From Mailhella sp. (GTDB lineage Bacteria > Desulfobacterota > Desulfovibrionia > Desulfovibrionales > Desulfovibrionaceae), in assembly GCA_017411945.1 (NCBI GenBank), contig JAFQPD010000162.1:1-9073 (forward strand): a stretch of 9,073 nucleotides of DNA. Reading direction: 5' to 3'. Below, one piece after another: positions 1-6,626 of the stretch. The position numbers and the translations under genes were made by a program. Numbering within the stretch: position 1 is the first letter of the stretch; each line of letters starts with the position of its first letter. The notes beneath the pieces were generated by a model that made no database searches, was not told the DNA's origin, and saw only the letters and a list, made by a program, of their open reading frames with translations.

Positions 1-254
1 AGGCGGGGGCCCATGGTCTGCAGGAAGATGAGTTCCTTCTTTTTAAGGATGGGGATGTGCTTCAGGTCGGAGAGGGTCTTGAACTTCTCCACATTGAACT
101 GGGCACGGTCGAAACGCTTCTTCACGTCTTCCGAGTAGCGGTAGGCGTAAGAAAGCAGATCCTTGAGCTGGATGAGGTTGTACTGGCGGCGTTCGCTCTC
201 GTCGAGAACTTCGCGGCGGCTGTAGATGCCTTCGGTGCGGTCTTTACGGGTCAT
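1..254 (-). CDS. Phenylacetate-CoA ligase family protein, N-terminal 84 codons (runs off left edge)
   Basis: Adenylate-forming enzyme that activates an aryl acid such as phenylacetate to its CoA thioester with ATP, in the cytoplasm. Only the N-terminus is visible. It begins MTRKDRTEGIYSRREVLDES and continues through LLSYAYRYSEDVKKRF to IPILKKKELIFLQ, which matches the conserved N-terminal helical region of PaaK-type ligases from Desulfovibrio as I remember them. The AMP-binding P-loop, the acyl-CoA synthetase core and the C-terminal lid lie outside the window. The start is the ATG at 254-252, with GGAG (complement of 262-265) 7 nt upstream. An ATG at 259-257 is out of frame and meets a stop at once. 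The gene is divergent from der and has its own promoter candidate. In Desulfovibrio such genes often accompany indolepyruvate oxidoreductase (iorAB), but that cannot be checked here. The family call is firm; the substrate is not. Confidence 0.88.
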   Translation of the reverse strand, partial: MTRKDRTEGIYSRREVLDESERRQYNLIQLKDLLSYAYRYSEDVKKRFDRAQFNVEKFKTLSDLKHIPILKKKELIFLQTMGPR

Positions 255-302
255 AGCATCACTCCGGTCTCTGGAGATTTATATTCCTGAAAGAAAAGAC
301 GT

Positions 303-331
303 TTTATAGACAAAACGCGGAAATATTGCAA
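303..331 (-). promoter_or_regulatory. Sigma70-type promoter for the phenylacetate-CoA ligase gene
   Basis: On the minus strand, TTGCAA (331-326) is followed after exactly 17 nt by TATAAA (308-303), a close match to the -35/-10 consensus. The predicted start is near 296, giving a leader of about 42 nt. The DNA upstream (332-390) is very A/T rich and could act as an UP element. The leader carries CTCC (minus strand, 276-273) that can pair with the GGAG ribosome-binding site at 265-262. Confidence 0.6.
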
Positions 332-386
332 GGATTTTTTTATTTTTCAATACATTCCAATATATTACGATTAAAATTTTCTTTGC

Positions 387-416
387 TTGATTTCCCCCTC
401 GCAGGCAGGGTATCCT
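387..416 (+). promoter_or_regulatory. Candidate sigma70 promoter for der
   Basis: TTGATT (387-392), an 18-nt spacer, then TATCCT (411-416), preceded by an A/T-rich tract. Each hexamer matches the consensus at four of six positions. Transcription would begin near 423 and give a leader of about 110 nt before the der ATG. It is the best candidate in the gap, but a moderate one. Confidence 0.4.
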
Positions 417-532
417 AAAAAGGTTGGACAGAAGGCCCCTTGGAGCGTATAAATCTCCGTCCCTTCTGTTCAAGACTATATTCTGCAAGTACGGGCCGCA
501 CTCCAGCCGCCCATATCCGAGAGGTAACGGCC

Positions 533-1960
533 ATGATGCCCAAAGTCGTTCTGCTTGGACGCCCCAACGTGGGCAAGTCCACCCTGTTCAACCGCCTCAT
601 CCGCAGCAACCGCGCCATCACGCATGACCGCCCCGGCGTCACGCGCGACCGCATGGAAGGCGTGGTGCGTTCGCGCTTCGGCCGCGACTTCGCACTCGTT
701 GATACCGGCGGCATCACGCTCGACAGCCATCAGGCCGTGGCCGAAGGCCCTGCCGGCATCCGCGGCTTCGAAGCCGACATCCTGCGCCAGGCCGAAGCCG
801 CCCTCAAGGAAGCCGACGTCATCTGCATGGTGGTGGACGGCCGCGACGGCCTCATGCCCTTCGACGAACACCTTGCCGCCTATCTGCGCAAGTGCGACAA
901 GCCCATACTCCTCGTGGTGAACAAGGTGGACGGCGCCGAGAAGGAAGAACTCATGATGGCCGAATTCCACGGCCTCGGCTTCCCCGTGCTGGCCTGCTCC
1001 GCCGAGCACGGCTTCAACCTGCGCGCCCTCGAAGGCGAGATTCGCGACCTGCTCCCCGAAGCCGATGAATTTGAAGACGAAGAGAACGAAGAACAGCTTC
1101 CCGCCGACCTCGAAGAAGACCGCGACAAGCCCGGCGTGCGCCGCCGCAAGCTTGGCGACAGCATGAAGCTCTGCATGCTGGGCCGCCCCAACGCGGGCAA
1201 GTCCTCCATGACCAACGCCTTCATCGGTGAAGACCGCATGATCGTGAGCGACATGGCCGGCACCACCCGCGACAGCGTGGACGTCACCGTGGAGAAGAAC
1301 GGCAAGAAGTACACCTTCGTGGACACCGCCGGCGTGCGCCGCCGCGCCCGCATCACGGACACCGTGGAACGCTTCTCCGTGAATTCCTCGCTCAAGAGCA
1401 CCACCAAGGCCGACGTAACCTTCCTCCTGCTCGACGCCACCGAAGGCCTCACCGCCCAGGACAAGCGACTCATCGAACTGCTCGACGAACGCAAGACGCC
1501 CTTCCTCATCATCGTGAACAAGATGGACCTCGTCCCCCAGAAGGCCCGCACCCAGCTGACGAAGAATTTCCAGGAAGAGCTGAGCTTCTGCTACCATGTG
1601 CCCGTGGTGCCCACCTCCGCCCGCACCGGCGAAGGCCTCGACAAGCTCATCCCCCTTGCCGAGCGCATCTACATGGAATGCGGCACCCGCGTTTCCACCG
1701 GCCTGCTTAACCGCGCCATGGAAGAGACTCTCACCCGCCATCAGGCCCCCGTGGTGCGTCGCGTCCGCCCGAAGTTCTTCTATCTCACCCAGGCTGAGAG
1801 CGAACCGCCGACCTTCGTCTGCTTCGTGAACGACGCCGACCGCGTGGCCGAATCCTACGCCCGCTACCTCGAACGTTCCCTGCGCCGCATCTTCGGCATC
1901 AAGCATGCTCCCATGCGCCTGCATCTGCGTTCTTCCCACGGGAAAAAAGAGAAAAAGTAG
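533..1960 (+). CDS. der: Ribosome biogenesis GTPase Der (EngA), 475 aa
   Basis: Essential double-GTPase that acts in late 50S ribosomal subunit assembly in the cytoplasm. Two G domains sit in tandem. G domain 1 has P-loop GRPNVGKST (9-17), DTGG (57-60) and NKVD (130-133). G domain 2 has GRPNAGKSS (217-225), DTAG (264-267), NKMD (329-332) and TSAR (361-364). An acidic linker (about 176-198, mostly Glu/Asp) joins them, and a C-terminal KH-like RNA-binding domain (about 375-475) ends in a basic tail, HGKKEKK. The length fits the family (E. coli about 490). The start is the first ATG of the tandem ATGATG at 533, with GAGAGG about 8 nt upstream; it puts the P-loop at residue 9, as usual. The open frame extends back to an ATG at 440, but those 31 residues look like leader. 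The only oddity is Ala instead of the commoner Val in the second P-loop. Stop TAG; a hairpin follows after 10 nt. Confidence 0.97.
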   Translation: MMPKVVLLGRPNVGKSTLFNRLIRSNRAITHDRPGVTRDRMEGVVRSRFGRDFALVDTGGITLDSHQAVAEGPAGIRGFEADILRQAEAALKEADVICMVVDGRDGLMPFDEHLAAYLRKCDKPILLVVNKVDGAEKEELMMAEFHGLGFPVLACSAEHGFNLRALEGEIRDLLPEADEFEDEENEEQLPADLEEDRDKPGVRRRKLGDSMKLCMLGRPNAGKSSMTNAFIGEDRMIVSDMAGTTRDSVDVTVEKNGKKYTFVDTAGVRRRARITDTVERFSVNSSLKSTTKADVTFLLLDATEGLTAQDKRLIELLDERKTPFLIIVNKMDLVPQKARTQLTKNFQEELSFCYHVPVVPTSARTGEGLDKLIPLAERIYMECGTRVSTGLLNRAMEETLTRHQAPVVRRVRPKFFYLTQAESEPPTFVCFVNDADRVAESYARYLERSLRRIFGIKHAPMRLHLRSSHGKKEKK

Positions 1961-1970
1961 TTTGATACAG

Positions 1971-2020
1971 GGGGAGGGAGCTCCGTTCCGCAGAACGGGG
2001 AGCCCTCCCCAAATTCTTTT
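1971..2020 (+). terminator. Hairpin after der, probable (possibly leaky) terminator
   Basis: Bases 1971-1988 pair with 1993-2010: an outer 8-bp stem (GGGGAGGG/CCCTCCCC), a 2x2 AG/GA internal loop, an inner 8-bp stem including one G-T wobble, and tetraloop CGCA. A T-rich run (TTCTTTTCTT) follows, but after AAA, so it is not an ideal U-tract. The next gene starts 30 nt later with no obvious promoter of its own, so some readthrough into rlmI is likely. Confidence 0.6.
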
Positions 2021-2040
2021 CTTCCAGCCAAAGAGCATCT

Positions 2041-3228
2041 ATGGAAACTATCTTCCTTAAAAAAGGCGAAGACCGCCGCCTGCGCGTGGGCCATCTCTGG
2101 GTATTCAGCAACGAAGTGGACGTGAAGCGTTCTCCGCTCACCTCTTTCGCTCCCGGCCAGCCCGTACAGGTGGCCGACGCTGGAGGCCGCGTGCTGGGCT
2201 GCGGCTATGTGAACCCCGCCTCCCTCATCGCTGTCCGCCTGGTCAGCCGCAAGGCCGACGAAGGACTCGGCCCGGACCTCCTGCGCCGCCGCCTCTCCGA
2301 CGCCCTCGCCCTGCGCCAGCGCATGTTCGACCGCCCCTTCTACCGCCTCTGCCACGGTGAAGGCGACTTCCTGCCCGGCCTCGTGGCCGACCGCCACGGC
2401 GACCACCTCGTCTGCCAGGTGACCACCGCAGGCATGGAAGCCCAGACCGAAACGCTGGTCAGCCTTCTGGATGAGCTCCTGCACCCTGCCTCCATACTGC
2501 TGGCCAATGACGTGGCCTCCCGCTCCCTCGAAGGGCTGGAACGCTTCCAGAAGGCCGCCCTCGGCACTGTGCCCGAAGAGACAGCCATAGAAGAAAATGG
2601 CATGACCTACATGGTCCCGCTGGCCGGAGGGCAGAAAACAGGCTGGTTCTACGACCAGCGCGTGAACCGTGCCGCCCTCACCCCCTTCGTGAAGGCCCAG
2701 CCCGGCTGTTCCGTTCTGGACGCCTTCTGCTATGCCGGCTCCTTCGGCGCCCTCGCCGCCAAGAACGGCGCCGGCTCCGTAAGCTTCATGGACGCCTCCG
2801 CCCAGGCCCTCGACTATGCCCGCCGCAATGCCGCCTCCGCGGGCTGTGAAGCCGAGACCCTGCAGGGCGACGCCCTCGGCCTGCTGGCCGACCTGCGCCG
2901 CGAAGGCCGCCAGTTCGACATCGTCTGCGTCGATCCGCCCGCCTTCATCAAGCGCAAGAAGGATGCCAAGCAGGGCCTCGAAGCCTATGCCCGCGTGAAC
3001 GAGCTGGGCCTCGATCTCGTGAAGCCCGGCGGCATGCTCATGACCTGTTCCTGCTCGCACCATCTGGAAGCCGAAGCCCTGCGCAACATGGTCACCCGTG
3101 CCGCCGGCAAGCGCCGCCGCTTCGCCCGCCTGCTCTTCCAGGGCTTCCAGGGACCGGATCACCCCATCCACCCCGCCATGCCCGAAACGGCCTATCTCAA
3201 GACTTTCCTGTTCCATCTTCCGGAATAA
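2041..3228 (+). CDS. rlmI: RlmI-like 23S rRNA (cytosine-5) methyltransferase, 395 aa
   Basis: Class I SAM-dependent rRNA methyltransferase. RlmI (YccW) in E. coli makes m5C1962 in 23S rRNA. The N-terminal PUA-like RNA-binding region (about 1-75) includes GHLWVFSNEV (18-26). A central region follows, then the family signature GQKTGWFYDQR (197-207). In the Rossmann methyltransferase domain, SAM motif I is VLDAFCYAGSFG (225-236), the acidic residue for SAM ribose is D251, motif IV is DPPAF (298-302), and TCSCSH (335-340) carries the likely catalytic cysteine, C338 by analogy with SCS motifs. The C-terminal H-P-x-M-P-E-T-x-Y-L-K (377-387) is typical. The length matches E. coli (396). The start ATG at 2041 has only a weak ribosome-binding site (AAGAG, 2031-2035), which fits readthrough from der. 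The target base is inferred from family; a related m5C site is possible. Confidence 0.88.
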   Translation: METIFLKKGEDRRLRVGHLWVFSNEVDVKRSPLTSFAPGQPVQVADAGGRVLGCGYVNPASLIAVRLVSRKADEGLGPDLLRRRLSDALALRQRMFDRPFYRLCHGEGDFLPGLVADRHGDHLVCQVTTAGMEAQTETLVSLLDELLHPASILLANDVASRSLEGLERFQKAALGTVPEETAIEENGMTYMVPLAGGQKTGWFYDQRVNRAALTPFVKAQPGCSVLDAFCYAGSFGALAAKNGAGSVSFMDASAQALDYARRNAASAGCEAETLQGDALGLLADLRREGRQFDIVCVDPPAFIKRKKDAKQGLEAYARVNELGLDLVKPGGMLMTCSCSHHLEAEALRNMVTRAAGKRRRFARLLFQGFQGPDHPIHPAMPETAYLKTFLFHLPE

Positions 3229-3243
3229 ACGAACGAGGTCCCC

Positions 3244-4392
3244 ATGTCCTTCCAGGCTACCCGCATGCTCACCCCCGGGCCGACCCCCATCCCGGACCGT
3301 GTACGCCTTGCCATGGCCGCGCCCCTGCCCCATCACCGCAAGGACGCCTTCAAGACCATCATGCATGAGAATCAGGACATGCTGAAAAAGCTGTTCTGCA
3401 CCGAAGGCCCGGTCATCCCTCTGGCCTGCTCCGGCACCGGCGCCATGACGGCTTCCGCCTTCAATCTCTTCGAGCCCGGCGAAAAAGTGCTCATCGCCAC
3501 GGCCGGCCACTTTGGCGACCGCTGGATAGACATAGCCAAGATGCGCGGCCTCGAAACCGCCGTTCTCCGCTGGTCTGCCGGTGAAGCCATCGCTCCCGAA
3601 GCCGTGCGCGAAGCCCTCGATGCCGACGCATCCATCCGCGGCGTCTTCATGCAGATATCCGAAACGTCCACCGGCGTCCTGCACCCCGTGAAGGACGTGG
3701 CCGACATCACCCGCGAACGGGACGTGCTCCTTGTGGCGGACGGCATCTCCGCCGTCTCCCTCTCGCCCATCCTCATGGACGAATGGGGCATAGACTGCCT
3801 GCTCACCGGCTCGCAGAAAGGCCTCATGCTCCCCCCCGGCATGGCCTTCGTGGCACTCTCGCCCCGCGCATGGGCCCGCGCCGAACAGGTGCGCCCCACC
3901 TGCTTCTACTTCGACCTCATAGGCGAACGCGAGAACTGCGCCAAGGATCAGACCCACTACACCTCGCCCATCAGCCTCATGGTCGGCCTGAACGAAGCCC
4001 TCAAGATGCTCTTCGAATACGGCATGGACAAGGTCTTCAAAAAGCAGTACGCCCTTATGAAGATGGCCCGTGCCGGAGCCGAGGCCATGGGCCTCGAACT
4101 CTTCGTGAAGGAAGAGAAGCACAGCACCTGGGGCCTCACGAGCATCTGCCTGCCCGAAGGCGTGAAGGCCAGCCCCGTCATCGCCAAGGCATGGAAGGAC
4201 TGCAGCGTCATCCTCACGGCCGGCCAGGGCGAGCTGAAGGAAAAGGTCATACGCCTCGCCCACATGGGCTGGGTGGACTGGGCCGACATCGCCGCCGGTC
4301 TGCACGCGCTGGCCTACAGCCTGCCGGAAAAGCCTCAGGGAGCCTACCTCGAAGCTGCGCTGGAAGCCTACCATAAGGCTCTGGCCGAATAA
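3244..4392 (+). CDS. Class-V PLP aminotransferase, alanine-glyoxylate / serine-pyruvate type, 382 aa
   Basis: Cytoplasmic PLP enzyme that moves an amino group from alanine or serine to glyoxylate or another 2-oxo acid. Older annotations of this family read 'soluble hydrogenase 42 kDa subunit'. Visible features: the N-terminal LTPGPTPIPDRV (9-20), a hallmark of the family; the PLP phosphate-binding region CSGTGAMTAS (62-71); SETSTG (139-144); the aspartate that pairs with the PLP ring nitrogen in ADGISA (D166); and the Schiff-base lysine in TGSQKGL (K192). The length is usual. The start ATG at 3244 has GAGG at 3235-3238, 5 nt upstream, and follows the rlmI stop by 15 nt, so the two are almost surely co-transcribed. 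A strong hairpin lies 18 nt after the stop. Substrate preference cannot be read from sequence; no functional link with rlmI is known to me. Confidence 0.9.
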   Translation: MSFQATRMLTPGPTPIPDRVRLAMAAPLPHHRKDAFKTIMHENQDMLKKLFCTEGPVIPLACSGTGAMTASAFNLFEPGEKVLIATAGHFGDRWIDIAKMRGLETAVLRWSAGEAIAPEAVREALDADASIRGVFMQISETSTGVLHPVKDVADITRERDVLLVADGISAVSLSPILMDEWGIDCLLTGSQKGLMLPPGMAFVALSPRAWARAEQVRPTCFYFDLIGERENCAKDQTHYTSPISLMVGLNEALKMLFEYGMDKVFKKQYALMKMARAGAEAMGLELFVKEEKHSTWGLTSICLPEGVKASPVIAKAWKDCSVILTAGQGELKEKVIRLAHMGWVDWADIAAGLHALAYSLPEKPQGAYLEAALEAYHKALAE

Positions 4393-4410
4393 TCCGCTCC
4401 CACAGATATG

Positions 4411-4443
4411 AAGAAGGCCGTCTCGTCATGAGGCGGCCTTCTT
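4411..4443. terminator. Two-way terminator between convergent genes
   Basis: AAGAAGGCCG (4411-4420) pairs perfectly with CGGCCTTCTT (4434-4443). Inside are a T-G wobble and CTC/GAG, giving a 14-bp stem around loop GTCAT. It lies 18 nt past the aminotransferase stop and 2 nt past the stop of the minus-strand permease, so one hairpin probably ends both transcripts. The U-tracts are short on both sides. Confidence 0.75.
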
Positions 4444-4445
4444 GT

Positions 4446-5174
4446 TTATCGAAGCATCATGCATACGCCTGTGAATACGCACAGGCAGGCTATGGCTTTC
4501 TTGAGAAGCGACGTGTCCATGCGCCGGGCCACGCGTATGCCGGCCCACACGCCCACGCCCTGCAGGAACACGGAGGTGATGGCGATATACCAGTCTATCT
4601 GGTCGATGAGGATATTGCCTATGCTGCCGGAAAGGCAGGCGAAGGTTTGGAAAGGCTGGGCCGCGGCCACGGTAGCGAAGGGCGCGAAGCCCATGACTAT
4701 CATCATAGGGACGGAGAGCACGGGCCCGCCCATGCCGGTAAGCCCGGCCATGAAGCCAGCGAAAGACCCTACGAAGACCAGATAGCGGAAACGCCCCTTC
4801 TCTGTGGACATGCTGCCGATGGGACGAGGAGGACGGAAGGCCGCCACGCCTGCAAGGATGATGAGCAGGGCAAGGATGACGTTGAGTGCCACAGCACCGA
4901 CGATAAACTTGGTGAGCGCGCCGAAGAAGCCGAATATCATGGCACCTATGCACTGCGGCAGGACTATGCTCTTTTCCAGACTGCCGCCTTTCCAGTGGAG
5001 CCATGTGCCCCACGCCGCAGTGAAAAAGAAGCTGCAGAGAGCCGTGCCCGAAGCCAGAGGCAGAGGCATGCCCGTACTGTACTGGATAGCCGGGATGAGC
5101 AGTATGCCGCCAATGCTGGTAGCCCCGCAAAGGAAGCCGACCACAACGAAGCTCAGAGCCAGAAACAGAGTCAT
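4446..5174 (-). CDS. TauE/SafE family membrane permease (putative sulfite/organosulfonate exporter), 242 aa
   Basis: Polytopic inner-membrane permease of the TauE/SafE family (PF01925). Members have been linked to export of sulfite or other sulfur and small organic anions. The two-fold internal repeat is clear: GATSIGGILLIPAI (17-30) and GLTGMGGPVLSVPM (144-157), each a GxxGxGG loop followed by a hydrophobic stretch with Pro. Membrane segments lie at about 2-32, 40-58, 70-90, 92-113, 131-150, 152-180, 196-212 and 225-241. The charged loop at about 114-130 (RPPRP..STEKGRFR) separates the halves. The length fits the family. The start ATG at 5174 has AGGAG five bases upstream, an excellent ribosome-binding site. 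The gene is divergent from the EamA permease. In an organism that handles taurine or sulfite, sulfite export is an attractive guess, but no sulfur-metabolism gene is adjacent. Confidence 0.9.
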   Translation of the reverse strand: MTLFLALSFVVVGFLCGATSIGGILLIPAIQYSTGMPLPLASGTALCSFFFTAAWGTWLHWKGGSLEKSIVLPQCIGAMIFGFFGALTKFIVGAVALNVILALLIILAGVAAFRPPRPIGSMSTEKGRFRYLVFVGSFAGFMAGLTGMGGPVLSVPMMIVMGFAPFATVAAAQPFQTFACLSGSIGNILIDQIDWYIAITSVFLQGVGVWAGIRVARRMDTSLLKKAIACLCVFTGVCMMLR

Positions 5175-5440
5175 ATATTCTCCTGCGGATATCCCGCCTT
5201 TCAGTCTTCGCCTATCCTATTACTAACAGGCCGCTCTGTATATCCCTATTTCCCAAGCACGCCGAAGTGCTGCAAAAAGGCGGCCTCATGCAACTGGATG
5301 CCGATTCCTTCTTTTTGCCAAAGTCAATCATCTGCAATCATTGATGAAAAATTTCGTTCTCATCGCTCGTGCATTATGGTACAAACAAAGCGTTCCATTA
5401 TGGCAAAACGAAACGGCATCTCATCCCAAGGAGAGTTCCC
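5175..5440. promoter_or_regulatory. Divergent control region between the two permease genes
   Basis: No gene is seen in this gap of about 266 nt. It contains an inverted pair GCAAAAAG (5272-5279) / CTTTTTGC (5311-5318), a direct pair CAATCAT (5325-5331 and 5335-5341) and a direct pair CATTATGG (5372-5379 and 5396-5403, 24 bp apart). A weak promoter toward EamA is possible: TTCTCA (5357-5362), 17 nt, TACAAA (5380-5385). No convincing minus-strand promoter for the TauE gene was found. Confidence 0.35.
5372..5403 (+). repeat. Direct repeat CATTATGG x2, 24 bp apart (possible operator)
   Basis: Two perfect copies of CATTATGG, each followed by an A-rich run (TACAAAC and CAAAACG). They begin 24 bp apart, slightly more than two helical turns, just upstream of the EamA ribosome-binding site and around the weak -10 candidate. 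This could be a binding site for a dimeric regulator or could be chance. Confidence 0.3.
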
Positions 5441-6310
5441 TTGCGCCTTTTCCTGCTCACCCTCTTCTGCCTGACCCTGTTCGCCCTGAACTCCATACTC
5501 TGCCGTGCCGCGCTCATCACCTGGGGCATGGAGCCCTTGCAGTACACGGCCGTGCGCTCCCTTTCTGCGGCGGCCATGCTGGCCCTCCTCTGCCTGTCCC
5601 GCATCATCAGGCCGCAGGAAAACGCCGGCACCATCTGGAAGCAGGTATGGCAGCAGAGTTCCTGGGCGGGCGGCATGTGCCTTTTCATGTACATGCTTTC
5701 CTTCTCGCTGGCCTATGTGAGCATCCCCTCTGCCGCCGGCACGCTCATCCTCAACATCTCCGTGCAGTTCGGCATGGTCGGCTGGGGCATCTATCAGGGG
5801 CTCAACCCTAATCGCCGCCAGGTCTCCGGCCTTGCCATAGCCTTCGTCGGCCTTGCGGCTCTCATGTCGCCCGGCCTCACTGCGCCGCCTCTGGTGAGCT
5901 CCCTGCTCATGGTGGTCGCCGGCCTTGCTTGGGCAGGCTATACGCTCTGCGGACGAGCCTCCACCTCCGCTCCTCTGGCAACGGCGGGCAACTTCTTCCG
6001 CTGTGCCGTGGCCGGCACCATCACCGCCCTGCTCGCGCTCTTCCTTGAAGGTTCTGCCCACCCGATGGCTTACCTCTGCGCCCTTGGCGCAGGTGCCCTC
6101 GCCTCCGCTCTGGGCTACACGCTCTGGTACTCCGTCGTACCGCGCTACAGCCTCGTAGGTTCTTCCATCATCCAGCTCAGCGTACCGCTCATCACCGCCG
6201 TGCTGGCCGTCATCCTGCTGGCCGAACCCATAACCCTGCGCCTTGTGCTCTGCTCCATCCCCATCCTCGGCGGCATCTGCCTTGCCCTTCTGGCAAAAAA
6301 GAACGCCTAG
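5441..6310 (+). CDS. EamA/DMT-superfamily transporter, 289 aa, probable TTG start
   Basis: Inner-membrane permease of the drug/metabolite transporter superfamily, with two EamA halves of about five membrane segments each. The first half spans about 4-130 and the second about 138-285. The C-terminal half carries the family-typical pattern GALASALGYTLWYSVVPRY followed by IQLSVPLITAVLAVILLAEPIT, where the final membrane pair ends in the conserved E-P. It ends with a short basic tail, KKNA. Substrates in this family are very varied (amino acids, amines, nucleosides), so none is assigned. The start is chosen as TTG at 5441 because AAGGAG (5428-5433) lies exactly 7 nt upstream and the protein then begins directly with the first membrane helix (MRLFLLTLF). 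An in-frame ATG at 5369 would add 24 mostly basic residues and has no ribosome-binding site. A terminator-like hairpin follows 23 nt after the stop. Confidence 0.9.
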   Translation: MRLFLLTLFCLTLFALNSILCRAALITWGMEPLQYTAVRSLSAAAMLALLCLSRIIRPQENAGTIWKQVWQQSSWAGGMCLFMYMLSFSLAYVSIPSAAGTLILNISVQFGMVGWGIYQGLNPNRRQVSGLAIAFVGLAALMSPGLTAPPLVSSLLMVVAGLAWAGYTLCGRASTSAPLATAGNFFRCAVAGTITALLALFLEGSAHPMAYLCALGAGALASALGYTLWYSVVPRYSLVGSSIIQLSVPLITAVLAVILLAEPITLRLVLCSIPILGGICLALLAKKNA

Positions 6311-6333
6311 CCCCTCCCCAATATTCCTCCTCG

Positions 6334-6370
6334 GCCCTCTTCCGTTTCGTCTTTGGCGGAAGGGGGCTTT
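6334..6370 (+). terminator. Terminator of the EamA gene
   Basis: GCCCTCTTCCG (6334-6344) pairs with CGGAAGGGGGC (6357-6367), an 11-bp stem with one wobble and a 12-nt loop, followed by TTT. It sits 23 nt past the EamA stop. The U-tract is short. Confidence 0.65.
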
Positions 6371-6412
6371 CATATCTGCAGGCAGTTCTCTCATGAACGA
6401 TATGCCGCCCCC

Positions 6413-6458
6413 AAAAAAGAAGCCCCTCCTGCCGAGATTGTCCAGCAGAGGGGCTTCT
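6413..6458 (-). terminator. Strong intrinsic terminator for the 43-aa membrane protein gene
   Basis: On the minus strand, AGAAGCCCCTCTGC (6458-6445) pairs with GCAGGAGGGGCTTCT (6432-6418) with a single bulged base, followed directly by a run of T (complement of AAAAAA at 6413-6418). It begins 27 nt after the stop of the small gene. It supports that gene as a genuine transcribed unit and sits back to back with the EamA terminator. Confidence 0.85.
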
Positions 6459-6484
6459 CACATTCAGCCAAAGCAGATGCGCGA

Positions 6485-6616
6485 TCAATTCTTCTTGCCG
6501 TAGCGGCGACGATAGTCATCATACCCATCCCAGCAAAGCATGCCGATGAAAGCAATGCAGGCACTGATGGCAATCCAGGCAACACAAAGATCAAGAGTTC
6601 CAAACTTATCGAACAT
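6485..6616 (-). CDS. Small single-span membrane protein, 43 aa, family not recognised
   Basis: Begins MFDKFGTLDL, has one hydrophobic segment at about 10-29 (LCVAWIAISAC...MLCW), then an unusual polar tail, DGYDDYRRRYGKKN. The positive-inside rule suggests N-out/C-in topology with the Arg/Lys-rich tail in the cytoplasm. Three cysteines (11, 20, 28) lie in or at the edge of the membrane segment. The start ATG at 6616-6614 has AAGGTGG 4 nt upstream, an excellent ribosome-binding site. The stop TGA is followed after 27 nt by a strong terminator, and a promoter candidate lies about 225 nt upstream of the start. These signals, not similarity, are the case for the gene. Its size and shape recall small accessory subunits of transporters or respiratory complexes, but no large partner gene is adjacent on the same strand. 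A longer overlapping frame in another phase runs through the terminator and is judged spurious. Function unknown. Confidence 0.75.
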   Translation of the reverse strand: MFDKFGTLDLCVAWIAISACIAFIGMLCWDGYDDYRRRYGKKN

Positions 6617-6626
6617 ATTTCCACCT

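Noticed and set aside
440..532. Upstream extension of der to an ATG at 440
   Set aside because: It adds 31 residues absent from the family and lacks a ribosome-binding site; the ATG at 533 has GAGAGG at good distance and puts the P-loop at residue 9.
476..2038. Long minus-strand open frame opposite der
   Set aside because: Same shadow effect; the translation is a biased Ala/Gly/His/Val mix, while der on the plus strand has every expected motif.
1864..4374. Very long minus-strand open frame (over 800 codons) opposite der's 3' end, rlmI and the aminotransferase
   Set aside because: A shadow of GC-rich codon use: three real genes with full motif sets lie on the other strand. The product is a low-complexity Gly/Ala/His/Glu mix without domains and crosses two gene boundaries and a hairpin.
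4428..5474. Plus-strand open frame opposite the TauE gene
   Set aside because: It begins inside the terminator hairpin, has no membrane or domain pattern, and overlaps a permease with clear internal repeats and an excellent ribosome-binding site.
5360..6394. Minus-strand open frame opposite the EamA gene
   Set aside because: Charged low-complexity translation with no family signature; the plus-strand permease is clear.
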